Shown here: positions 29,993 to 38,079 of the stretch, one piece after another
Numbering within the stretch: position 1 is the first letter of the stretch
How the letters are laid out: each line of letters begins with the position of its first letter
NCBI GenBank assembly: GCA_052161605.1
Contig: CP197409.1
Direction: 5' to 3' (one strand)
DNA from: JBKCUI01 sp052161605
GTDB lineage: Bacteria; Planctomycetota; Planctomycetia; Pirellulales; Pirellulaceae
DNA: 64,000 bases
Program-made: the position numbers and the translations under genes
Notes under the pieces: generated by a model
Databases searched by the model: none
What the model saw: the letters and a program-made list of their open reading frames with translations, nothing else
Told to the model about the DNA's origin: nothing

Positions 29993-30298
29993 ATGAAAGA
30001 GTCCTACAAAGAAGATTTAGCCAATCACTTTGGCTTCGAGTTGTACGCTGATGGCGGTAACGTCATGGGTGTAGCCACAACAGCAACATTTTGGGGACAC
30101 ACACCGTTTCGATGCCGACCACGCCCCCCGGTTTATCCTAGCGCTTTGCTGCGTCCCTATTCTGCCCGCGATAAAGATTTCCACACCGCCAGAGATAAGA
30201 GAAACGCAAGAGGATTAATGATCAACGATTTTCCACACAACTCTTGCGTCACTCTCATCTCTCGCGGTGTGATCGGTTTATTTCCGGCTTATTCGTGA
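29993..30298 (+). pseudogene. Remnant of a mobile-element leader ORF (possibly group II intron associated)
   Basis: From ATG 29993 the first ~30 residues (KESYKEDLANHFGFELYADG, then GNVMGVATTAT) resemble, from memory, the short leader peptides found just upstream of group II intron reverse transcriptases. The resemblance ends near 30085, where a TTTTGGGGACACAC motif begins; the rest of the frame looks like noise. No reverse transcriptase follows. I take it as a truncated mobile-element scar. A database search would be needed to confirm the family. Confidence 0.35.
30182..30271. repeat. Long imperfect inverted repeat
   Basis: The 31-nt arms 30182-30212 and 30241-30271 are complementary at 27 of 31 positions, around a 28-nt loop. 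The structure could form a stable hairpin in DNA or RNA. No poly-T follows, so it is not a typical terminator. Confidence 0.6.
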
Positions 30299-30612
30299 TC
30301 TCATCGGAGGTTCTAATAGCTCGCATTTCTCGCGTGGAAATCTTTGCACCGGATGAAGTAGCTATAGCCCGCACGTCCGCGATTTTCTTTTGGCGTTCCG
30401 ACAAGAGCGGGGAGTCGGTCTGTTCTCAAAGGCTGCATTTTGGCTATCGCTCGGGATTCAAGCTTCGCATGTGGGCTTGTTTCTGAACGAAGTGGTCCCG
30501 TTTGAGCATCGACCGCTTTTTCTCATTTCACAACAGCCGCTACAATTCGACGGTCAAAAAAATGTTGTGTCCCCAAGTATCTTACACGGTATGGTAAATC
30601 TCTTTCGTACTT

Positions 30613-30766
30613 CACCCTCCCGAAGAATTCGGGAGGGTCGAGTGGAGGAACGATCACGAGGGGAGGGGGCTTTATGATCGCTGACCAGTTGGAGCCTTAA
30701 TGCGACTCAGTACCTTTCACCCTCTCCGAGCTACGCTCGACTCTCCCTCCAAGGGAGAATGAATGC
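30613..30766. repeat. ~150-bp MITE-like element, copy A
   Basis: It begins CACCCTCCCGAAGAATTC, continues with GGGAGGGTCGAGTGGAGG, and ends with CTACGCTCGACTCTCCCTCC plus a GGGAGAATGAATGC terminus. The two ends are imperfect inverted repeats of each other and each end holds a small hairpin. Three more copies lie at 36708, 39005 and 39166. It sits exactly at the 5' truncation of the first Rhs fragment and supplies that frame's apparent ATG. Confidence 0.75.
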
Positions 30767-31547
30767 CGACGGCGTCGGGCTCGATAGCTCAGGCGGAGTC
30801 ACCGTTCCCAAACTGGGCACCGGAGGCACTGGCACCTTTAGCGTCTCCCTCTCCAGCGCCATCGCCAAACTAGCCCAAACCACCGCCAACGGCGGAGCAG
30901 GCATCACCTTTAGCGCCACCGCTCCCGGTCGCGTTACCGTCGTCATCAACTCCGAAGACGAAATCAGCTTCTCCATCGCCGATGCGGCTGGCCGCACCGT
31001 CATGAGTGACAAACTCAACAATTACCGAGGCTCAGGCTCCACCGCCCTCAATACCCTGGCCACCTGGTCTTGCACCGTCCACGACGCCACCACCAGCCTG
31101 AGCGGCTTCGGAACCGTCCTGGTCACCACTAGCGTCGACTCCCTAGGTAAAACCACCTCGACCTGGACCGACGGTGCAGGTCGCACCCTACGCAGCATCG
31201 ATCAACTGGGCAAAGTCACCACCATGACCTACGACCCTGCCGGAAACCAACTGTCCATCCGGGACCCCAATAATGTCGGAGCCGACATGGTTTACGATGC
31301 CCTGGGACGCAACACCGAGCGAACCGACACCGCCAGCGCAGTCACCAAGACTGAATATGACAAAGCGGGCAACGCCATCAAACAAATCGATGCCAAGAAC
31401 AAAAACACCTTCATCGCTTACGATGCTCGCGGAAGACGCAAATCCACCACCGACCGCATCAGTGCCGCCACAATCTTTACTTACACCGCGCTAGGCCAAC
31501 TGGCCTCCCTCACCGACGCCGAATCCCAGACCACCAGCTACACCTAA
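30759..31547 (+). pseudogene. Rhs/YD-repeat protein fragment, 5'-truncated
   Basis: 262 aa of YD-repeat sequence: repeats such as TYDPAGNQLSIRD, VYDALGRNTERTD, AYDARGRRKSTTD and TYTALGQLASLTD. The apparent start lies inside the MITE-like copy A, so the original N-terminus is gone. The frame stops at 31545 and YD-repeat coding continues 10 nt later in another frame (31558), so a frameshift or small deletion separates the pieces. YD-repeat shells enclose a C-terminal toxin in Rhs proteins. Codons here end in C far more often than in the flanking secreted-protein genes, which hints at foreign origin. Confidence 0.75.
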
Positions 31548-31557
31548 CTCCAATACT

Positions 31558-33171
31558 GTGACCTACACCTATGACCCGATCGGCAGGAAAGCCACCGAAT
31601 CCCTCGCCATCGCCAGCCGAACCTACACCACCACGAGCGAATACAATTCGCGAGGCGAACTCACCAAAGTCACCTATCCCGACAGCTCGATCTCCGAGCG
31701 AACCTACCACGACACTGGAGCCTTGCACCTGTTGAAACTGGACGGTTCCACCATCAGCACCAGAACCTATGACGACGGTCGCAGGCTCACCGGAGAAACC
31801 CTCGGAAACGGGGTCACAGAAACCAGAACCTACTCCACCGATAATCTTTTAACGGGAATTTCTTACGGAGGAACCGGTACTTCCATCGGCAACCTGAGTT
31901 ATACTTGGGACGCGAACAAGAACAAAACTTCCGAGACCATTGGCGGAACAATGAGCGGCTACGGGTTCACTTCAGCAGGCACGAGCTACGACGACGAAGA
32001 TCGTCTCACAGGCTATTCTCGCGCCAGCGGAACCTTCACCCAAACTTGGAACCTAACTCCAGTCGGCGACTGGAATAGCATCACTACCAACGGCACGGCA
32101 CAAAACCGCACCCACGGTCCCACGCACGAGCTTCTTACCGCCGCAGGCCAAAACATCACCACTGATGTCAAAGGCAACATCACCGTCCTGCCTGCCAACC
32201 TTACACCTCAAAACTCACCGCTTGGCTTGCAATGGGATTTTGACAATAAGCTCAAAGCAGCCGACCTCGGCAACAACAGTAGCGTAGACGTTGAGTTCCA
32301 GTATGACGCACTAGGCAGGCGAGTAGCACGGCTGGGGAGCAGTGGCTCGTTCGTCTTCGTGCAGCAGGATCAGCAAACGATTGCAGACTACGGATACGGC
32401 GATGCACCAAGCTCACCGCTGTACCGATACGTCTACGCAAGCTACATCGACGAACCTGTCGTCCGCAAGGCAGCAGGAACTGGTGGCACGATCCATTACT
32501 ACCATCGCAACCAACAGTACTCCATCACCGCTATGACCACGTCGACCGGCGCGGTCGCCGAGCGCTACGCTTACACGGCGTATGGACAACCTACGATTCT
32601 TAACTCAAGCGGATCTGTGCTTACGAATTCTGCAGTTGGCAATCGATACACCTATACCGGTAGAGAATGGGACGAGACCTTAGGCCTTCATCACTTCCGA
32701 GCCCGATGGATGAGCCCGCTAGTGGGGAGGTTCATGGGGAGGGATCCGATCGGGTATGTCGACGGACAAAATCTGTATCACAGTTATTTTGGTATGAGGG
32801 ATACAGATCCAACGGGACTAGCTATCTTTTATCGAACTGCAAAAGTTTGCTCTGTCCAAACCAGTGGTCCAAGTTTTGACGGAGAAGAGTGCGTTGTAAC
32901 TAGAAGAAAGAAATGTCAAGAGTATAAGCAGGAACTAGATACAGGCCCGCCAATCGTTGAGGGCCCCTGGAGAAGAGTGGGACAGCCGACGACCATAGTC
33001 CTGCATGCAGTTGTTGATCCGCAATATTGTGGCTCATGTGCACAGGAGTATATAGATGCTAATGGATTGCCGCCAGAACTTAATGAAGAAAACGAGACTA
33101 GTGAACCGGGGCCGTGGATACTTGATCCTTGGAAAAACCCAATTCCTTTACCTATCTACAATTTTGCTTAA
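31558..33171 (+). CDS. Rhs family protein C-terminal part with core domain and unique tip 1 (frameshifted from upstream piece)
   Basis: 537 aa from GTG 31558, which lies within the original Rhs gene. YD repeats (VTYTYDPIGRKATESL and others) lead to the Rhs-associated core: RYTYTGREWDETLGLHHFRARWMSPLVGRF, then GRDPIG near residue 400. The final ~135 residues after the core are a distinct tip containing several cysteines and ending in a Pro-rich stretch. By analogy with Rhs/polymorphic toxins the tip would be the effector, but I recognise no toxin fold. The 254-bp core DNA is repeated at 37207. A small gene follows 19 nt downstream, as expected for a tip/partner cassette. With the 5' part broken, expression from the original promoter is doubtful. 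Confidence 0.75.
   Translation: MTYTYDPIGRKATESLAIASRTYTTTSEYNSRGELTKVTYPDSSISERTYHDTGALHLLKLDGSTISTRTYDDGRRLTGETLGNGVTETRTYSTDNLLTGISYGGTGTSIGNLSYTWDANKNKTSETIGGTMSGYGFTSAGTSYDDEDRLTGYSRASGTFTQTWNLTPVGDWNSITTNGTAQNRTHGPTHELLTAAGQNITTDVKGNITVLPANLTPQNSPLGLQWDFDNKLKAADLGNNSSVDVEFQYDALGRRVARLGSSGSFVFVQQDQQTIADYGYGDAPSSPLYRYVYASYIDEPVVRKAAGTGGTIHYYHRNQQYSITAMTTSTGAVAERYAYTAYGQPTILNSSGSVLTNSAVGNRYTYTGREWDETLGLHHFRARWMSPLVGRFMGRDPIGYVDGQNLYHSYFGMRDTDPTGLAIFYRTAKVCSVQTSGPSFDGEECVVTRRKKCQEYKQELDTGPPIVEGPWRRVGQPTTIVLHAVVDPQYCGSCAQEYIDANGLPPELNEENETSEPGPWILDPWKNPIPLPIYNFA
32500..32753 (+). repeat. Rhs core direct repeat, copy 1
   Basis: A 254-bp segment encoding YHRNQQYSITAMTTSTG through GRDPIG. It matches 37207-37460 at most positions without gaps. 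The protein and DNA diverge completely right after it, marking a recombination boundary for tip exchange. Confidence 0.88.
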
Positions 33172-33190
33172 TTCCAGCAGGAGATCTAAG

Positions 33191-33790
33191 ATGAATGGAT
33201 CTGAACTTCCAATGCCAAACAGAACCGAAGGTGTGTTTTCGGCGTTGTTGCTTTTATGCTTGTCACCCATTCATTTGATTGCACAACAAGCGCCCAATCA
33301 AATTCCATTTGAGTACTCAAACGCGATAGTGCTGGGTGATACACGAGATGAATCAGTCTATGTGATTCAGGGTATGTCGGATCCGGTTATGTATTCTTCT
33401 AGGGCTCATTTGTCCGTGTGGAAGTTCCAAGCACTCAGTGCATTGTATGATCAACTGGATTCTCAAGGAAAGTCTGGACCACTCGAACCAAGAACAATCG
33501 TGGCGAAAGGGCAGTGTCAACATTTTGCATTAAACGCAGTAACGACACCTGAAGTGGATTTTCAACCCCACGGAATGGTGTGGAGCTGGATGGCAGGAAA
33601 TGAAATTATGGGATGGATCCAACTTCAATCAAATGATGGTTTCAAAGTTTGTTATCTGATGGAGTTAAAAAAAGAGATCCATACAGACTTTTCTAAATTT
33701 TTTACCGTAGATACTTTCATCAAGAATGGAACTGACGAGATCGTGAAAAGATCTGGGGTTCACAGAATAAGAGATAGACTTAGTCAGTAA
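33191..33790 (+). CDS. Secreted hypothetical protein following Rhs tip 1 (candidate partner)
   Basis: 199 aa from ATG 33191, with AGGAG 8 nt upstream; the longer frame from 33056 overlaps the Rhs tip and lacks a better start. A hydrophobic segment VFSALLLLCLSPIHLIAQQ at ~14-32 looks like a signal peptide. The mature part has no family I know. Its position 19 nt behind the Rhs tip suggests an immunity or accessory role, but a signal peptide is unusual for immunity to a cytoplasmic toxin, so this is an inference. The last ~9 codons lie within the 206-bp repeat that recurs at 38466. Confidence 0.55.
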   Translation: MNGSELPMPNRTEGVFSALLLLCLSPIHLIAQQAPNQIPFEYSNAIVLGDTRDESVYVIQGMSDPVMYSSRAHLSVWKFQALSALYDQLDSQGKSGPLEPRTIVAKGQCQHFALNAVTTPEVDFQPHGMVWSWMAGNEIMGWIQLQSNDGFKVCYLMELKKEIHTDFSKFFTVDTFIKNGTDEIVKRSGVHRIRDRLSQ

Positions 33791-33966
33791 GGTTGCCGCC
33801 AATTGCGGACGGGTAGCCAGATGTTCCCTTTGGGTTGATTTGCCGTTTTCCCAATCTTTTCCCTATAGGATTACCAAAGGTGTTTTGGTTTTCCTATCGT
33901 TCCGATCGGTGCTCAAGCGAGCCGCTAGAGACCGTTTTCGAGCACTTTGTTGCACCGAATTTGGTC
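33761..33966 (+). repeat. Rhs cassette downstream repeat, copy 1
   Basis: 206 bp, starting CACAGAATAAGAGATAG and ending CACCGAATTTGGTC, matching 38466-38671 with scattered substitutions and no length change. It begins inside the 3' end of the partner gene in both cassettes, but is read in different frames. It contains GCTCAAGCGAGC, a small hairpin. Confidence 0.85.
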
Positions 33967-34070
33967 GTTAAAAGAGGGTTTTTGGCTTTCAGCGAATACG
34001 ATCCACGCGGTCGCAGGTTGAATGCAACTTTCTTGAAGGTTCGGGCATTGTTTCTTGCGATGCAATGCAC

Positions 34071-35636
34071 TTAATTGTCCGGTAACGGTAGTTGGACCAT
34101 CGACAGTTCAAAGCTACTCACACGAGTGCATGAGCACTCCAGTTGGGAGCAGGTTATTGTTTCGCCAACTTGGAGCTCGCTAATCGACGCGAACTCTTGG
34201 CTCTTGAACCACCAGTCCTGCAGCGTAAGTTGCGGGATCCGGAGCTGTCGACTGGCGGCAAGTAATATCTGATGAACCTTGTCATCCATCGTCGTGTAGA
34301 TCACCGCAAAGAATTGCATCCAATGATAGATCGTCGAGATATCGTTTTTGGTATGCCACGGGCTTCGATACTCCGTGAACTCCATCTCGCGCTGACCACA
34401 CTGTTTGCACTTCGGTTTACTCAGTGCCTTGATGGCTTCGCTACGCGGCGCTTGATTCTCTCGGATTTGATACTCTGCTTCTGAGATACTCTCTTGAAGG
34501 AGGGTTCTTGTGTTTCTTACCCCGTCGGGATCGTCGATCTCACGTTGTTCCCGTTTGGCTTGTTCGATCGCTGCCCGGGCCTTGCCCACCATGGCCGTTC
34601 GATCGCGACCACTAAAGAGTCCCGCGTAGCGCATCCGCCGGACTTCCTTGGGGACGATGTGCTTCAGGAATCGTGCGACGAACTCATCCCCCGACATCGT
34701 TTCCTTTTTGTAGACTTCTTCTCGGTAGTCCCATTGGCTGATGGTGACGTTCTCTTCGTCGTCTTCTACCATCCGAGTATCGCTAATCGCGGTCCCTTGG
34801 ACATATTCCGACAGATACACCGAGCACTGTTCTTTGGTGGCTAAACAATCGGGAGTAATCTGCGCATCGGCGATCCAGTTCTTGGCCGCGATAGGTGCTA
34901 ACCAATCGTCGAAGCTTTCGTCTTCGAGGAGATGGCTCAGGTCGAATCGTCCCGCCTTCTTGAGGAATTTCAGAGACCGAACGAATTTCTTCTTAAAGAG
35001 GGCTGCTAATTCTTGCGGATTCAATGCTGGGGAATCTTGCGGGATATCCACCCATTGGCCTGTTTTAAGATCGATGCCTCCGGCGGTCATCATGCAATGG
35101 ACATGAACATGCATGAGCATCCGTTGGCCCCAGGTGTGAAGCGTGATGAGAACACCTGGCTTGCAGCCGAATTGTTTCTCGCACACTTCCATGAGGACTC
35201 TTAAAGCGATTCGGAAGAACAGGTTGTAGCACTCGGCCGCATTGTTCTCAAAGAACTCCGTGAGCTCATGGGGAGCGGTAAAGACGATGTGGTAGTATTT
35301 GGTATCCAGTTCCCACGATTGGACCGTATCAAGCCATTTCTTGCGTTTGAGCCACCCGCAATTGGGGCAATGGCGATCCGTGCAAGGAGAGTACAGGATG
35401 CGTTTCCCAGAACACGCCTTGCAATCAAAGACGCTGGAGCCGTATTCCCCGGTCCGGCAGCCTAGAATCTTGTCCAGCGATCGTCTAGCGTGGCGTGGAA
35501 TGCTGGAATCGTAAAGGAAGCCTTGCCCATACCGACGTAGCGTCGCCAGTACATTGCCTTTTGGTTCGGGTGGTAAGCGATGTTCGAGGGATGCAGATAG
35601 CGTCGTTCTTGAGAAAACTCGAGAGCTTCGTTCCAT
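34071..35636 (-). CDS. IS91-family (HUH) transposase
   Basis: 521 aa from ATG 35636. The N-terminus holds a zinc-binding module (FDCKACSGKRILYSPCTDRHCPNCG). This leads into the Y2/HUH core with the histidine motif MHVHVHC and the tyrosine-containing CSVYLSEYVQGTAISDTR. A late CxxC pair (CKQCG) and a long C-terminal tail follow. Rolling-circle transposases of this family move one-ended DNA and can carry neighbouring genes. It is divergent from the toxin-antitoxin pair, only 45 nt from it. A 126-bp piece of its 3' end recurs at 38870, so a second copy once lay downstream. Confidence 0.88.
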   Translation of the reverse strand: MERSSRVFSRTTLSASLEHRLPPEPKGNVLATLRRYGQGFLYDSSIPRHARRSLDKILGCRTGEYGSSVFDCKACSGKRILYSPCTDRHCPNCGWLKRKKWLDTVQSWELDTKYYHIVFTAPHELTEFFENNAAECYNLFFRIALRVLMEVCEKQFGCKPGVLITLHTWGQRMLMHVHVHCMMTAGGIDLKTGQWVDIPQDSPALNPQELAALFKKKFVRSLKFLKKAGRFDLSHLLEDESFDDWLAPIAAKNWIADAQITPDCLATKEQCSVYLSEYVQGTAISDTRMVEDDEENVTISQWDYREEVYKKETMSGDEFVARFLKHIVPKEVRRMRYAGLFSGRDRTAMVGKARAAIEQAKREQREIDDPDGVRNTRTLLQESISEAEYQIRENQAPRSEAIKALSKPKCKQCGQREMEFTEYRSPWHTKNDISTIYHWMQFFAVIYTTMDDKVHQILLAASRQLRIPQLTLQDWWFKSQEFASISELQVGETITCSQLECSCTRVSSFELSMVQLPLPDN

Positions 35637-35654
35637 GATGCCGGTTGGGTAGGT

Positions 35655-35660
35655 TATAAT
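35655..35660 (+). promoter_or_regulatory. -10 box of the toxin-antitoxin operon
   Basis: A perfect TATAAT lies 22 nt before the antitoxin ATG, followed by AAGGAG (35668-35673) at ideal ribosome-binding distance. No good -35 box is visible at 17 bp. Confidence 0.45.
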
Positions 35661-35681
35661 CCGTAGCAAGGAGATGAAAGA

Positions 35682-35906
35682 ATGCTTAAATCTGTTCGGG
35701 GAATCTATCGTAACGGACAAATTGAACTCGCCGAACCTGCCCCAGAAGAGGCTGGCCAGGTAATAGTTACGTTTTTGTCACCGGAGTCTATTCCACTCGC
35801 AGATCGTGGCATATCGCAGGAACAAGCGGCGGATCTTCGTCATCGCTTAGCAGCTTTCGCTGAAGACTGGGAGCGACCAGAAATGGATTCTTATGATGCG
35901 ATGTAA
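35682..35906 (+). CDS. Antitoxin, AF2212-like family
   Basis: 74 aa. It opens LKSVRGIYRNGQIELAEPAPE, the typical small beta-rich start of AF2212-like antitoxins, and ends in a helical acidic tail that would bind the toxin. The ATG has AAGGAG 8 nt upstream. Its 3' end overlaps the toxin gene by 14 nt, the usual arrangement for a type II pair. It probably represses its own promoter together with the toxin. Confidence 0.75.
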   Translation: MLKSVRGIYRNGQIELAEPAPEEAGQVIVTFLSPESIPLADRGISQEQAADLRHRLAAFAEDWERPEMDSYDAM

Positions 35907-36243
35907 GAGAGGCGACGTTGTACTAGTCCTGTTCCCAGACTCTAATCTTAGGACGGCGAAGCGTCGTCCAGCGGTCGTAGTCCAAGCGGATAATCTTAAC
36001 TCCGGCCTTCCTCAGAGCATTGTCGCTATGGTGAGCAGTAACATGGCACGGTCTGGGCCTCCCTTCCGAATTGATGTCATTCACGCCTCACCAGAAGGTA
36101 AAAGCACTGGCTTGCATTGCGACTCAGTCATCATGGCTGATAATTTGGCGACGGTACTCGATATGGAAATTGATCGGGCAATCGGACAGTATCCTGCTAT
36201 GTCCGCCATCGATTATGCTCTGAAATCGGCACTAGGTCTTTGA
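35893..36243 (+). CDS. MazF/PemK-type endoribonuclease toxin
   Basis: 116 aa. Recognisable MazF/PemK motifs are RGDVVLVLFP near the N-terminus, RRPAVVVQADNLN, and the later strand TGLHCDSVIMADNLATV. The fold cleaves mRNA and is held in check by the antitoxin encoded just upstream. Either ATG 35893 or ATG 35896 could be used. The module sits between an IS91-type transposase and a truncated recombinase gene, typical of mobile-DNA stabilising pairs. The frame is intact. Confidence 0.85.
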   Translation: MMRCKRGDVVLVLFPDSNLRTAKRRPAVVVQADNLNSGLPQSIVAMVSSNMARSGPPFRIDVIHASPEGKSTGLHCDSVIMADNLATVLDMEIDRAIGQYPAMSAIDYALKSALGL

Positions 36244-36252
36244 AGCCGGCTC

Positions 36253-36696
36253 ATGATCCGACAAGGGAAAGGGAAACGAGACCGCGTCGTTCCTTTGGGA
36301 TTGAGAGCTTTGCAATGGTTAGAGAAGTATCTACTCGAAGTGCGACCGTGATTGTTGGCAGGCAACGGAAGAAAGCGGCTTGGCAAGATGCCGGAGGAGA
36401 GCGATCGCATCTTTCTAGGGACCACGGGCAAGCCGATATCACCGGTCCAATTATCGCAGCTAGTGCGTGGTTACTTAGAATCCGCCGAGATCAACAAGAC
36501 TGGAGCTTGTCACGTGCTGCGACACACGGCAGCGACATTGATGTTAGAGAACGGGGCTGACTTAAGGAGTTTGCAAACATTGCTGGGTCACGCCAGTCTC
36601 AACACCACGCAAGTTTACACGCACGTCACCATTGATCGTTTGCGCCAAGTCCACGACGCCACCCACCCCGCCAAACCCGACCAACGCCCCAAGTAG
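36253..36696 (+). pseudogene. Tyrosine recombinase (integrase), truncated and interrupted by an in-frame TGA
   Basis: Only the catalytic C-terminal part remains. The first 32 codons read IRQGKGKRDRVVPLGLRALQW through EVRP, then TGA (36349-36351), then the same frame continues LLAGNGRKRLGKM to the motifs HVLRHTAATLMLENGADLRSL and LLGHASLNTTQVYTHV. The HxLR, LLGH and catalytic YTH tyrosine are present, but the N-terminal DNA-binding domain and first catalytic arginine region are missing. It abuts the toxin stop within ~10 nt, so an end-joining or recombination event removed the 5' part. A continuing ORF begins at 36352. Confidence 0.85.
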
Positions 36697-37050
36697 ATCC
36701 CTAATTGCACCCTCCCGAAAAATTCGGGAGGGTCGAGTGGAGGGACGATCACTCGGGGAGGGTGCTTTAAAATCGCTGACCAGCCGGAGCCTATATGCGA
36801 TGCTGTGCCTTTCCCCCTCTCCGAGCTACGCTCGACTCTCCCTCGAGGGAGAGTGAATGCCGTCACTTCGCAAAGCCTTGTGACGGCCTTCTTTTTCATC
36901 GCTTGGGAAACCAAAAAGATGACATTCCGAGCCATGCCTTTAAAATCCCGGGGGTTTGGGGGCAGGCCCCCAAGTCATGACGGAATCGGACCAAGAAAAA
37001 TCCCAAAAATCAGCTACCAATCCGCTTCTTTGACCGTTTACAATTCGGGT
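36697..37050. other. Spacer with repeat copy B and hairpins
   Basis: It contains the ~150-bp repeat copy B, then GCCGTCAC/GTGACGGC, an 8-bp stem with a 16-nt loop followed by CTTCTTTTT near 36880 that could act as a terminator, and the perfect 8-bp hairpin TTGGGGGC-AG-GCCCCCAA at 36956-36973. No gene is apparent. Confidence 0.55.
36708..36860. repeat. ~150-bp MITE-like element, copy B
   Basis: Same layout as copy A: CACCCTCCCGAAAAATTCGG at the left end and CTCTCCCTCGAGGGAGAG plus TGAATGC at the right end. It lies directly downstream of the broken recombinase. Confidence 0.75.
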
Positions 37051-38079
37051 ATGACACATCACCCGACCATCACTTCCGAAGCCCCCTCTTCCGCATCGCT
37101 GCCATTCGATGCCTCGTCGGATTCTATCGACTCGCTCACCACCTCTTTCACCGCGTCCGTAGTACCTACATTAGAAACCACGACGGTCACCGAAGTTGCA
37201 TTAGGCTACCATCGCAACCAACAGTACTCCATCACCGCTATGACCACGTCGACTGGCGCGGTCGCAGAGCGCTACGCTTACACTGCGTATGGGCAACCTA
37301 CGATCCTAAACGCCAGCGGAACTGTACTTACGAGTTCTGCGGTTAGTAATCGGTATACCTATACAGGTAGAGAATGGGACGAGACGATAGGTCTCTATCA
37401 CTTCCGAGCCCGATGGATGAGCCCGATGGCGGGGAGGTTCTTGGGAAGAGATCCGATCGGTTTTGAAGGGAGTCCGTGGGAATTGTATGAGTTTGTTTAT
37501 TCCAAACCGCTTGTTTTTGCTGATCCCGATGGACTCGCGGGATCTATTTGTGGGGGTCCTTATCCTTGGGGGATCTATCCTGTTTCACTTCCGAAGATTC
37601 TTCCGGGTGTCGGACGTCCAAACGGTAAGACTTTATTGGGTTTCAACAGAGGTTGTTTCTTGAATTGTCGAGCAAAAGAAGATCGGGTAACGGGTAACGC
37701 ACCTATACTTCCACCCGGGGTTGCGGCAGAGGTTGGACCAAGTGGAGGAAACAATACGACACAGAATTTCCCTACGAATCCGCCATCCAAAATAGGTGGA
37801 GGCGGTTGTGACCCTTGTATTGTTGTCGTGATCAAGTGCGGGACGACTGTCACGGTATTTCACTTTCTCGCAGGCATTGATGACCCAATAGAAACGCTCA
37901 GACCTTACGACTGGTCTGGATGCAAGGCAATGGTTTGTGGGGGGAATGATGAAGGGCAGTCAAATTGTACTGCGGATAGTGCAATTGATGCGATTCGAAA
38001 TAAAGGAATATCTCTAGAACATGTTTCCGGCGCATCTAGTTGCGGAGTTGATGAGAACGGTGACTGGTATGAGAAGTAA
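37051..38079 (+). CDS. Chimeric Rhs core fragment with unique tip 2
   Basis: 342 aa from ATG 37051. The first ~50 residues (THHPTITSEAPSSASLPFD and a Ser/Thr-rich stretch) are not Rhs-like. The Rhs core starts abruptly at YHRNQQYSITA and runs to GRFLGRDPIG, then EGSPWELYEFVYSKPLVFADPDG. After that comes a ~190-residue tip with several cysteines, including CDPCIVVVIKCG and SGCKAMVCGG. The core DNA matches 32500-32753, while the tip does not resemble tip 1. It therefore looks like an orphan or displaced Rhs tip cassette fused to foreign 5' sequence. The last 11 nt overlap the next gene. Confidence 0.7.
   Translation: MTHHPTITSEAPSSASLPFDASSDSIDSLTTSFTASVVPTLETTTVTEVALGYHRNQQYSITAMTTSTGAVAERYAYTAYGQPTILNASGTVLTSSAVSNRYTYTGREWDETIGLYHFRARWMSPMAGRFLGRDPIGFEGSPWELYEFVYSKPLVFADPDGLAGSICGGPYPWGIYPVSLPKILPGVGRPNGKTLLGFNRGCFLNCRAKEDRVTGNAPILPPGVAAEVGPSGGNNTTQNFPTNPPSKIGGGGCDPCIVVVIKCGTTVTVFHFLAGIDDPIETLRPYDWSGCKAMVCGGNDEGQSNCTADSAIDAIRNKGISLEHVSGASSCGVDENGDWYEK
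37207..37460 (+). repeat. Rhs core direct repeat, copy 2
   Basis: 254 bp matching 32500-32753 without gaps. Similarity starts sharply at TACCATCGCAACC and ends at GATCCGATCGG. Confidence 0.88.

Larger units (their letters stand above)
29896..30612. other. Degenerate mobile-element spacer
   Basis: About 700 nt between the IS-split gene and the first ~150-bp repeat. It contains a remnant of a short mobile-element leader ORF (from 29993), a long imperfect inverted repeat (30182-30271), and oppositely oriented TTGGGGACACA motifs at ~30094 and ~30567 that resemble REP-element sequences. I see no intact gene. Confidence 0.55.

Noticed and set aside
33835..34074. Frame containing EYDPRGRRLN, like a YD repeat
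   Set aside because: It mostly overlaps the 206-bp non-coding repeat and lacks a ribosome binding site. One short motif is too little to call an Rhs remnant.
36349..36351. TGA as selenocysteine in the recombinase fragment
   Set aside because: No selenocysteine insertion element is evident, recombinases are not selenoproteins, and the gene is already truncated at its 5' end.
37051..37206. Idea that the leader before Rhs core 2 is the missing N-terminus of the broken recombinase
   Set aside because: The order and orientation do not fit a simple rearrangement, and the leader has no recombinase N-terminal helices.
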